From NCBI GenBank assembly GCA_030549495.1, contig JAUIRK010000535.1, positions 1-64,000 of the forward strand: DNA of 64,000 nucleotides, in the 5' to 3' direction. Positions 24,283-33,724 of the stretch are shown piece by piece; position 1 is the stretch's first letter; each line of letters starts with the position of its first letter. A program made the position numbers and the translations under genes. The notes beneath the pieces are model-generated. The model saw nothing but the letters and a program-made list of their open reading frames with translations, was not told the DNA's origin and searched no databases. This DNA comes from Nectonema munidae (lineage: Eukaryota > Nematomorpha > Nectonematoida > Nectonematidae).

Positions 24283-24985
24283 AACTTGAATGTTATCTCC
24301 AACCTGTATATTACGATGATTCATCTCCAACCTATCAGTTCATATTTTGCTAGATGTGAGATAAGTTATTAGTATTACCTATATTTTTGCAATTTTTTCA
24401 CGACAAATAATATATTTTATCAAATAATCAAAATAAAATTCTGTAATCAAAGAATCAAAAAATATGAAACTTTCTGTTCATATTTTACTACCTCATACGA
24501 TGTTACAAGGGTTATTACCTATACTTTGCAAATTGCACGCATTTAAATATTATATTTGTCAAATAATCAAAAATGGTTCAAATCAAAAAAATATTTATTC
24601 TTTTTAAATATATCGTTGAAAGAATAAATATTTTTTGATTTTAACATTTTTTGATTCTTTGATTATTATTTGACAAATATAATATTTAAAATCGTGCAAA
24701 TTGCAAAGTAAAGGTAATAACTTTTGTAACATCGTATGAGGTAGCAAAATACGAACAGAAAGTTTCATATTTTTTGAAGAATATTTTTTGATTCTTTGAT
24801 TACAGAATTTTATTTTGATTATTTGATAAAATATATTATTTAATATCGTGAAAAAATTGCAAAAATATAGGTAATACTAATAACTTATCTTACATCCTCT
24901 CCCCGAATGAACTATATCAAATCTTACATCTAGCAAAATATGAACTGATAGGTTGGATATGAATCATCGTAATATACAGGTTGGA
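24283..24985. repeat. Long inverted repeat, arms about 320-365 bp
   Basis: GACAACTTGAATGTTATCTC and AACCTGTATATTACGATGAT on the left are answered in inverse complement by ATCATCGTAATATACAGGTT on the right. Matching continues through ATTTTGCTAGATGT, TGCAATTTTTTCACGA and TTATATTTGTCAAATAAT to the centre near 24612. By eye the arms are highly similar, with a few small indels. Confidence 0.9.
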
Positions 24986-25146
24986 GATGAACTATCGTAG
25001 TATACAGGTATATAGTTAGTAACTTATGTAAAATCGTCTCCCCGAATGAGGTATATCAAATCTTACATCTAGCAAAATGTGAACAGAAAGTTGAACATTG
25101 TCTCCCTAGTCATTTGTACATGGTATAGAAACCATAGTAGTACACA

Positions 25147-25378
25147 GGTTGGAAATTAATCATCGTAGTATACAGGTTGGAGATGAAGCATCGTAGTATA
25201 CAGGTTGAAGATGAATCATCGTAGTATACAGGTTGGAGATGAAACATCGTAGTATACAGGTTGGAGATGAATCATCCTAGAATATAGATTGGAGATGAAT
25301 CATCGTAGAATACAGGTTGGAGATGAATCATCGTAGAATACAGGTTGGAGATGAATCATCGTAATATACAGGTTGGAG
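25147..25378 (+). repeat. 28-bp tandem repeat, about 8 copies
   Basis: CAGGTTGGAGATGAATCATC followed by GTAGTATA (or GTAGAATA) repeats with single-base variants. Two more copies are at 24955-25010, about five inverted copies at 33505-33640 and two at 40517-40555. Confidence 0.93.
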
Positions 25379-25380
25379 AT

Positions 25381-25640
25381 CAGAGGTCTGGCAAGACCTC
25401 CGGGGAGACAACTTGCCAGCCTTATTATATATTTAAATGTGTAAATCGTAAAATGCTAAAAAAATATACTTAAAATAAAAATTTTCAAAAAATATTTTAC
25501 ATACATATTGAAAGCCACATTTCAAAAATTCTACCTAAAAGTTCAAAAAACGTAACTTTGAAATTGCAGTTTTATTTCATAAAAACTATATGATTGGTTG
25601 AAATGTTTATAATATTAATACTAGTACTAATACTAATATA
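25381..25640. other. Spacer, nothing recognised
   Basis: AT-rich. It ends in a TACTAA-rich run next to the pogo-like element's left TA. Confidence 0.4.
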
Positions 25641-27299
25641 ACGGATATTACATATTAGTAGCAGTGGCTTAATTAGTAGCAGTATTGTATAAGTAGCAGT
25701 AGCAGCTTACTGCTACAATAAAAATAGTAGCAGTAAAAAGCGAACCTGTGATAGACCCTCATAATTAATAAAAAAATGAAAATTAATCAAAAATAATTTA
25801 CTTTTTATTTTTTTAAGTCTTTATCTTGTCAATTTTACTTTTTATTTTAATATTTCCTTAGTCTTATTTTATCAAAATGGCGAAACGACAAAGCATATCA
25901 GTAACATTTAAAAAAACAAGTCATTACATACATTGAGGAAAATAATTGTAGTGTTCATAAAGCGTATGTTCATTTCTCTAAAACAAGAAATTTAAACTAT
26001 TCAGAGTCACAGTACTACCAATGGTGGCGTAAAAAGATGAAATCAAAGAAGTTTCTAATTCTAAAAAGAGATGTACAGGAGCTGGAAGACCAACGCTGCT
26101 TGGAAAAATTGAAGATATATTATTTGATACTATTGTTGAAATGCGAATTCGTAAAATGAAGGTCACAAGAAACTTTGTTCGAGCTCAAGCAACAGTTCTG
26201 GCACAAGAGAACAATGTTGAGGGTTTTAAGGCCTCTAGTACATGGTGCATTTCTTTCATGCAACGATTCAAACTTTCACTTCGTCGAATGACAAATTTGA
26301 CAACACTCACAGATGATCAACTTATTCAAAGAACAGTTGACTACATCGTTTATCTGCAAAGTCGAAAGCCATTTATTAGAGAAGAATTAACACTATTGAT
26401 GGATGAAACATCTGTATATTTTGATGATTGTCGCAGTCAAACAATCGATTTTCAAGGACAGCGTCATGTCATCATTCGATCTACTGGTTTCGCTTCGATG
26501 AGAATAACAGCATGTGTAGCTTTTTGGGCAAATGGGCGAAAAGCAGCACCTCTTCTGATACATAAAGGGAAACAGAGTTACAATATCACGCGGCTTACTG
26601 GACCTCTTCTATCAGCAATGCAAGAATAAGCATGGGTTAATTCACAATTGTTGATTAAATGGATTGATGCAGTATTTTCTATTGTGGATATTCGATCCGA
26701 AAAATGTATTGTGTGGGATAGTTGTCGTGCTCATATCTCAAAACTTATCAAAGAGCATTGTAGAAAAAGAAATATTGAGCTCATTGTAATTCCTGGTGGT
26801 TGTACAGCATACCTTCAAGCTGGTGATATTGGGGTTTTTCGTGAACTTAAAGATCGAGTAGCATGTACAATTAATGCTTGGAAGAACTCTGATGCTGTTC
26901 AGTATACAAGAAATGGAAATCCAAAGCCTCCAGAAACATCAATAGTGGAATCGTGGCTTCGAGATGCGTGGCAGGCGATGACTCTGACAAACATTTCTAA
27001 CAGCATTGCATCTTCTGGCTTTTCTAATGATTACATAAATTGGCATATTGCAAAGCACGATGTTTATGGTGAGCGATTCTGTAAAGCGTGGGTAAATCGA
27101 GGAGAAGGAAAAGTTAACCCAGAAGAGCTTGAATCAATTGAACAACTGGATGATCTTGTTGTCTATGATGAATAAGGTAACGGTAAAAAAAATTTTTGTC
27201 TATACAATTTAACGTTAATTAAATTTTTTGAATTGTAGCAGTACCATTTGTACTGCTACTAATTTATTAATAGCAGTGCTACTATTATGTAATATCCGT
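25641..27299 (+). mobile_element. Pogo-like (Tc1/mariner superfamily) transposon, complete ends, TA target
   Basis: The left end is ACGGATATTACATATTAGTA at 25641 and the right end is TACTATTATGTAATATCCGT ending at 27299. Both are flanked by TA (25639-25640 and 27300-27301), the target duplication of this superfamily. Subterminal AGTAGCAGT repeats lie on both sides. At 1659 bp with a single transposase gene this is a near full-length element. Its right end sits directly against the truncated 3' end of the minus-strand Tigger. Confidence 0.9.
25877..27175 (+). pseudogene. Pogo-like transposase, lightly broken
   Basis: The ATG at 25877 gives MAKRQSISVTFKK. The match then continues in the next frame (YIEENNCSVHKAYVHFSKT, helix-turn-helix region) and returns at CTGAGRPTLL, so two frameshifts lie in the N-terminal DNA-binding part. 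From 26141 the frame runs to 27175 with only one stop (TAA at 26627). The DDE catalytic core is visible: LLMDETSVYFDD (first Asp), CIVWDSCRAHIS (second Asp) and YLQAGDIGVFRELK (third Asp), then SWLRDAWQAM and IASSGFSNDYIN. This order fits pogo/Tigger-type transposases. With one stop and two slips it is a recent, probably inactive copy. Confidence 0.85.
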
Positions 27300-27301
27300 T
27301 A

Positions 27302-28926
27302 GTTAAACCTGAAAGATGCGACCGAGCCAAAAAAACCATGTCTGGAAACCGTATCTAAAAGGTAGTTGCTATACAAAGGTGAAAAATAAAAATGTTTAAA
27401 TTTATTACTAGTTATTATTAACAAAAAAAATTCTAAATCAAGTTGTTTAAGTTGAGAAAGCTCATGTTCTTCAACAATTCCAGTTGCTTTTTGGGAAATT
27501 TTTAAAAGATCTTCAGATCCCATTTGAATAGAAAATTTTTTGAGGATATTAAGGCTTTCAAATACTTGGTTCCTCTTTATTTGATCTTCTTTATGTGTAG
27601 TTTCTTCTTCATCATAAGAAGCCCTTTCAAAAATTTGTTCAGAATGTTCCTCTTCAAAAATTGTTGAAGTACTCTCATCACAGTTTATATAATCCACCCA
27701 CGACACTTGTTCCAAGAGAACAAAGCATTCTTTTGGTGGCATTACAGATATTTGAGAAGAAGATATCTCATGCAAAAACTTAAATCCACAAGACTTGAAA
27801 CAATTTTTTATTGTCGAAGCTTCAACTTTACTCCAAGCGTAAGAAATCCATTGGCATGCATCAAAGAGATCCACTTTGTTAGCTACATCTGTTGCAGTTT
27901 CCATTCCTTCAATTCGTAAAAAAAGGTGTTTTAAAAACTTTACTCTATGATGAGATTTGAAACTCTTAATGATACCAGAGTCAAGAGGTTGAAGAACTGA
28001 AGTTGTATTAGCGGGTAAAAACTTTATTTTTACATTTGACAATTTTGGATCTAAATGTGAAGACACATTATCAACAAATAGAAGAACTTTTCTTTTTTCT
28101 TGTTGAATGACTTGAGCCAAGTGGAAAAAATTGTTGATGTCATCGATGACTTTTTGTTGTGGTAATATTTTACTGGAAGTAACTTAGCAGACTTGTTTTT
28201 AAAGCATCTTGGGTTTTGATACTTTCCAATGATGAGAGGTTCAAGTTTTTCTCCAGTAGCACTGCAAGCTAACAATACAGTTATTCTAAGTTTCGACATT
28301 CGGCCACTTTTGCAAATGTCACTTTTTAATACTAACGATACTCTAAGTTTCGACATTCGGCCACTTTTGCAACTGTCACTTTTTAATACTAACGATCGAG
28401 AAGGCAAAATCTTATAAAAGAGATCTCGTCAGCGTTGAAAATATCTTTTAATTCATAACCTTCACAAAGAGATTCAAGTTCTTCTTTCCATCTATCAACG
28501 ACAAGTGGGTCAACAGATGAATCGCCATGCAAGTATGAACAATGAATGTTATGCCTTTTTTGAAAACTTTGTAGCCAACCGTTGGATGCTTTAAAATCAG
28601 TTATATTCATTTCCTCTGCAATTTGTCTTGCTTTCTCTTGAATGTAAACTCCAGTAATAGGAATTTTTTGCTTCGAGTCACAAAACCATTCAAAAATTTC
28701 CTTGTTGACATCATGTTGAGCAGTTTTTCTTAAATTCACCAGTTTCACTTGAACCACATTGCCATAAAGAAAGAATTTTATCTTTATTTTTAATTACATT
28801 TTGTACCTGTGTTTTTCCAACTCCATAAAATGATGCAATAGAACAGCAGTTTTCTTTGTTTTTATATTTTTCTAAAACCTCAACCTTTTGCTTAAGATTT
28901 AAATGAACGCGCGATTTTCTTTTCAT
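27302..28926 (-). pseudogene. Tigger-type transposase (CENP-B helix-turn-helix plus DDE)
   Basis: The minus-strand start at 28926 gives MKRKSRVHLNLKQKVEVLEK and YGVGKTQVQNVIKNKDKIL (CENP-B N-terminal helix-turn-helix). It is followed in another frame (28757-28389) by IQEKARQIAEEMN, FKASNGWLQSFQKRHNI (second helix-turn-helix) and DIFNADE (first catalytic Asp). The next pieces carry LLACSATGEKLEPLIIGKYQ, then LLFVDNVSSH (second Asp) and LQPLDSGIIKSFK (third Asp) down to 27302. About three frameshifts (near 28725, 28410 and 28110) separate the pieces. The C-terminal frame runs into text resembling the terminal repeat (complement of GTTAAACCTGAAAGATGCG) that is cut off by the pogo-like element at 27301. 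The CENP-B/Tigger assignment is secure. Confidence 0.88.
28286..28399. repeat. 57-bp tandem duplication inside the Tigger DDE domain
   Basis: CTAAGTTTCGACATTCGGCC starts at 28286 and again at 28343. The two 57-bp copies differ at only a few bases and add 19 codons (LVLKSD.CKSGRMSKLR twice) without shifting the frame. Confidence 0.93.
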
Positions 28927-29589
28927 ATTCTAAAAAATAATTTTTTTTAGCTTTCATTTAAATACAAAAACTAAGGTATATTACTTTTAACCTTCAAAAC
29001 AGGTTGTGTAACAAAATAAAAATTTGAGAAAAGTTCAACTATAAAAAAATCAACTAAGGAAAAGAATAACATATCAAATATACAGCACTTAAAAAATGAT
29101 TAATTTAAAAGTTATACAACATATAAACAAATTTTTACATAATTTATCATATTCTTTATAGCAAAAAGTCTTCTTAATTTGTCTCGATATATTTTTTTTC
29201 TCGTAGATTTGTTGATATGTACAAAGTAGAGTGAAAAGAATACTGAATTTTAGATTTACCAAAAAACAGCATAGATTTTCAAACATAAATACAATAAATA
29301 GAATTATGCTGAGATACTTTTTTTTATATTTAGTAATCATTTTTCTCTATCAATTGGATCGCTTAAGAAACTAGATTATTTTACAAGAGATGTTTTCTAT
29401 ACTTATTAAAGATTTTTGTAACCAAAACACCTGAAACATTTGAGTAACGTTTGGAGAAGACTTCTCACAAGTATCTGGTGAGAACAATTCATTTCACAAA
29501 TTCATTTTTTTTTTGTCTTTTCAACCATTTTATTGTTTATTAAGAATTACAGAAATTTATCATAATATGCACAAATATCAAAAACACAC
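28927..29589. other. AT-rich 5' flank of the Tigger gene
   Basis: No gene seen. Probably the untranslated leader of the Tigger element, whose 5' terminal repeat is at 30775-30838. Confidence 0.4.
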
Positions 29590-30560
29590 AAAAAATATAG
29601 ATTTTCATGGGAGGGTGGGTGTAGCTGGATTTTTCGGTGCTGAGTTGACAATGATGTTGAGCGATATGTTAGAACTTCCTGACTCTTCCCATACTTGGAT
29701 AGCGGTAGTGCTGTCGGAAAGGATCCTGCAGTTGTCGTCGGTGAATCTGAGCCGAATGCCGATAGCCATTGTCTCCATAATTTCGATTCGGCGCTTATTT
29801 CTAAATTTTAAGCTGATGTTAATATGTTTACTCGAAATTCCTATGGTATCTTCGGTGGCGTTCACAAACACTTTTTTGGTAGGTGTAACTTTCTGTGAGA
29901 AGGGGATTGAGTTTTTTAGGTACCGTCTGAGCGTGCTCCAATATTTTCTCCAGAGGAAGATGTGAACTGGAGGGCATGTGTATGCCCATGAGAGTAATTG
30001 AATCTATTAGGAATAGTACCCAGGTAATAGTTTTGGAATGCCGTGGCAGAGTTTGTTTTGAGATGTTCTTGTTATGCATTAGTGTTGAGATTGCCTCTTC
30101 ACATTTTGTCTTCGTGTTTGGGAGGAGCGTTAGTTCTTTAGCTTCAAGGTTTAATTCAACACCAAGGTATTTTATTCTAGTAGTAGGTATGAGTACACTT
30201 TTTGAGGTATTTATTGTAACATTACATTCTAGCTTTAGGTAGGCAGCGAAGTCTTTAGTGAACTTTAGTGTTGATTCGTAGTTATATCCAAGAATGATGA
30301 TGTCGTCAATGTATACTTGTATAGAGGATTCTTCTCTGGTTTCGTTGAATACGTTGATCAGGTTCTGGAGAACAAACTGCAGCACTCCAGGTGCAAAGTT
30401 TGCTCCCATGAGTAAACAATTGAAGACATACTTTTCTTTCCTTATTCTGAATCCAAAGAGTTTTAAGTAGGCTTGGTTAATGCTGATGCCATAAAAGGCA
30501 TTTGCAATATCTATTTTGCATGCATAGCGGAAGCCTTTGTTAGTGTACATCAAGGATGTG
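29590..30560 (-). mobile_element. Retroelement fossil: reverse transcriptase and RNase H parts
   Basis: The minus strand shows reverse transcriptase palm motifs: YACKIDIANAFYGI, NCLLMGANFAPGVLQF, VYIDDIIILGY (the catalytic YxDD box) and SKSVLIPTTRIKYLGVEL, followed downstream by RNase H-like text with IEIMETMAIGI and CRILSDSTTAI. This order is that of a retrotransposon pol. The spacing between YIDD and KYLG without LINE hallmarks points to a DIRS-like or LTR-type element; I cannot decide which. No gag, integrase, protease or terminal repeats were recognised, so it is a partial, broken, old copy. It lies between the Tigger 5' end and the Tigger gene and is probably inserted in that element. 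Confidence 0.75.
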
Positions 30561-30774
30561 CTCCTTTAAGTTTCAAAACATCTTCAATGTTTTTATATTC
30601 GGGTATTGTAACATAAGAACATTTTTTCCTTTCACCGTATAAATCTAAAACTTTTAAAACGCCTTTGCTAAAACATCTGCTCTTAAACCGGCTCATATTA
30701 AAATTTTAATGTATTTATGTTTAACTCTTTTTCCTTATGGGGGTGAAGTATTTAATTACTCTCTCTAATAAGGC

Positions 30775-30838
30775 CATCTCTATATTACGACCACTTATGA
30801 CGAGTCGTAAATGTGGTCGCTTAACTGAGAGTCTACGG
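30775..30838 (-). mobile_element. Tigger 5' terminal repeat
   Basis: Read on the minus strand, TA then CCGTAGACTCTCAGTTAAGC then GACCAC is the standard start of Tigger/pogo elements. An inner inverted partner (ACGACCACTTATGACGAG) follows. It matches the truncated 3' end at 27302, so the Tigger originally spanned about 27302-30838. Confidence 0.75.
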
Positions 30839-31390
30839 TAGTTTAAAAACGAAGTTCTAATTTAATTTTTTAATCAGGAAATCCGGAGATTCTATTCAAG
30901 AAAAATTGATTATCTATAGATAAATAAAATTCAATATTCAAAAAGACACTTACATAAATTTAAAGTGTAAATTTACAGAAAGAACATTCTAAAAAACGCC
31001 ATTTTAAATTAGGAAAAAAAAGTCTTAAAATGGAGGGAAATGTCTTACAACCTTATCTTACAGAAAGTCGCTTACTAAAGGTACCGTTTCTTACAGGTTT
31101 TACTGTACTACTTTTTGGAAATTTTTACTTGTTTGATTTGCAGAAAGAATTAAACTGTTTTTCAATATTTCTTTTTCATGATATATATATATATATCATT
31201 AGAAAGCTTATCGTTTGCTACATACTCTAGAATAATTTATTTTTGCAAAAGTTTTAAAAAATTTTAATAAATGGACTTTACTTCGAAAAATTTTGTCTAA
31301 ATTTTTGAAAATATTACGGATCACCTTTTGAGTGAAGCATATGTAAAGATTTAAAAAAAAATTTGAATGAAAATGGTATCATTGAAAAGG
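30839..31390. other. AT-rich spacer, nothing recognised
   Basis: Includes an AT dinucleotide run at 31181-31196. No gene seen. Confidence 0.4.
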
Positions 31391-32065
31391 TATACTCTTT
31401 GTGGTTAACATAGGCTAGGTTATACAAATAAATATATTTTCATTTTTCCAAAATCTGCTTTTATGTGAGGTCAGTCAAGTTTTATCTAGTTTCAAAAAAT
31501 ACCAATAATAATAAACGTCCTTAATTTATATACTATTTTTTCAATATTTTATATTCACAAAGGTAAAATATGGTTTTTTACATTTAAAAAATTCATAGTT
31601 AAAAAAAACTGTCGAAAATTAATATATATATTTTACTTTTTATGGGTCAGTATAATGTTTTTCTAATAAATTTTAAATTATTTTTGAAGTGAAAAATGTT
31701 GATCGAATGTACAAGATTTGAAGCTATACTCTTTGTGGGTAAAATAGGCTAGGTTTTACAAATAAATATATTTTTATTTTTCCAAAATCCGCTTTTATGT
31801 GAGGTCAGTCAACTTTTTATCTAGTTTCAAAAAATACCAATAATTAACGTGATGAGTTTATATATTATTTTTTCAATATTTTATATTCACAAAGGTAGAA
31901 TATGGTTTTTAACATTTTAAAATGTCATAGTTAAATAAAACTGTCGAAAATTAATATTTATTTTCTACTTTTTATGGGTCAGTAGTATAGGTCAGTATAA
32001 TGTTTTTCTAATAAATTTAAAATTATTTTTCAAGTGAAAAATTTCGATTGAATGTACGAGTTTTG
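31391..32065 (+). repeat. 333-bp tandem duplication
   Basis: ATACTCTTTGTGG starts at 31391 and 31724. Both copies carry TTTATGTGAGGTCAGTCAA, TTTATATTCACAAAGGTA and GGGTCAGTATAATGTTTTTC. A partial third copy of the last ~100 bases is at 32712-32810 (TCAGTATAATCTTTTTCTAA ... GTTTTGTTGGATAATCGTAG). Confidence 0.9.
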
Positions 32066-33447
32066 TTGGATAATCGTAGTCTACTTTTATTTAGTTTAGA
32101 TACAACCTTTCTAATTTTTAACGAAGGGCCTTCGTTATATTTATACCGACAGTGTGCGAAGAATAAATCACATTATTGATAGATTTTAGAGCATAACTAT
32201 GCGAAGAAAGATTAACACATGTTGCATTACGCGTTTGTGAGCGCAGTGAATTCTTATCTCGCATACGCTACACCACATCTTTAGCACGCGTGTGTGGTTT
32301 ATTTTATCGGGCTAGTGTACGCTTAGTTTATTTGTAGTGTTCCTAGCTTAAATCTTAGTCAAATATTAAAACGCTTTTAACTTTCACATTTCTCAACAAA
32401 ATGCATCATGCGATATACCAAATTAAAGCATTTTTTATGTACTTATAATACATTACTTATATCATAAGTACTTAAGAAATGCCATTTTACTGTTTTTATT
32501 TTCCATGGGCTTCATACCATTAATTAGCAGATAAGGGATGCATTTTAAACTAAAGCTCCTTTCATTATGACAAATTTTTACCTATATTATGTGACAATTT
32601 CCAGCACAATTATAAAGCGACTCTACTCTCAGAATCTAAATTTATTTGTAGATTTTTATAAAATAGTATTAGTTTTTTCATTTTTTTTATAAATTAACCT
32701 TCGTTTTTTTATTGGTCAGTATAATCTTTTTCTAATAAATTTAAAATTATTTTTGAAGTGAAAAATGTAGATCGAATGTACAAGTTTTGTTGGATAATCG
32801 TAGTCCACTGTTTATTTTTAGATTTTTATAAAATCATTTTAGTTTTCGGTTTTTTATAAATTAACATTAGTTTTTTACTTCTTTTGAATTAATCATCCAA
32901 AATTTAAGTGCGGGTTTGATTTACACTTTGATTCGAAAAAAATATGTTTTGGATAAATATTATTTTTATTATTGTTTACTGCATATAAATTTCTAAAGAG
33001 AAGATAAATAGATCAAAATATGTGTTTTAATCAATTTTTCTCAATAAGTAATCTCATGAATTTATTTTTTTTTTCACTATAATCCTAAATTTATTTCTAT
33101 ATTTTTATAAAATAATCATAATTTTCGAATCTAACACGTGTGCGCATGCATCCACATTGAAGAAATAATATTTCTATATGAAGTTTTACGAAACTCTTCT
33201 GTAAAAAATGGGAAAAATTTACTTTTTAATTTTTTTTTAAAATGAGCACACCACAATTATTACTCGAGATTATACTTGCATTGTAAGCTCTCAATCGTAC
33301 CATAACTGCACGATTTTATAAAGTCAAATTATATTGTTTCTAATTCTGATTGCATCAACCTTCTAGCTCAGTAATATATTTGAAGAAATATTTTTCAGTA
33401 TAAAGAGTTTAGGAAACTCTTTTCTATTATGTAATGATATATTCTCA
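32066..33447. other. AT-rich spacer with small dispersed repeats
   Basis: TTTTTATAAA(A)TAGTATTAGTTTT-like phrases recur near 32655, 32830 and 33105. The part around 32100-32330 is less AT-rich (GTTGCATTACGCGTTTGTGA) but has no open frame of note. Confidence 0.4.
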
Positions 33448-33724
33448 TAACCTGTACGGTTGAACGCGGGTAGACAACTTGAGTGTTATCTCCAACCCGT
33501 ATATTACGATGATTCTTCTCCAACCTGTATACTACAATGATTCATCTCCAACCTGTATACTACGATGATTCATCTCAAACCTGTATACTACGATGATTCA
33601 TCTTCAACCTGTATACTACGATGGTTTCTATTCCACGTACAAATGACTAGGGAGACAATGATAAAACTTTCTGTTGACATTCTGCTAGATGTTTAGATTT
33701 GATATACCTCATTTGGGGAACAAT
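33448..33724 (+). repeat. Left long inverted terminal repeat
   Basis: Contains GGTAGACAACTTGAGTGTTA, about five inverted copies of the 28-bp unit, then ACAAATGACTAGGGAGACAA and GATATACCTCATTTGGGGAA. Its complement matches 40434-40597 and much of 25030-25200. Confidence 0.9.

Larger units (their letters stand above)
24283..25380. mobile_element. Foldback-type element with long inverted arms and a 28-bp tandem repeat
   Basis: The first 700 bases form a long inverted repeat (24283-24605 against 24618-24985) around a ~12-base loop. The right part continues with a direct array of a 28-bp unit, CAGGTTGGAGATGAATCATC plus GTAGTATA. The same unit and flanking text (CTTACATCTAGCAAAATATG, ATTGTCTCCCTAGTCATT) form the two ends of the 33448-40597 segment. 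Terminal repeats built of short tandem repeats are characteristic of foldback elements (Drosophila FB, Galileo). No transposase is encoded here. The right border (AGAGGTCTGGCAAGACCTCC near 25381) differs from the other copy's end. Confidence 0.75.
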
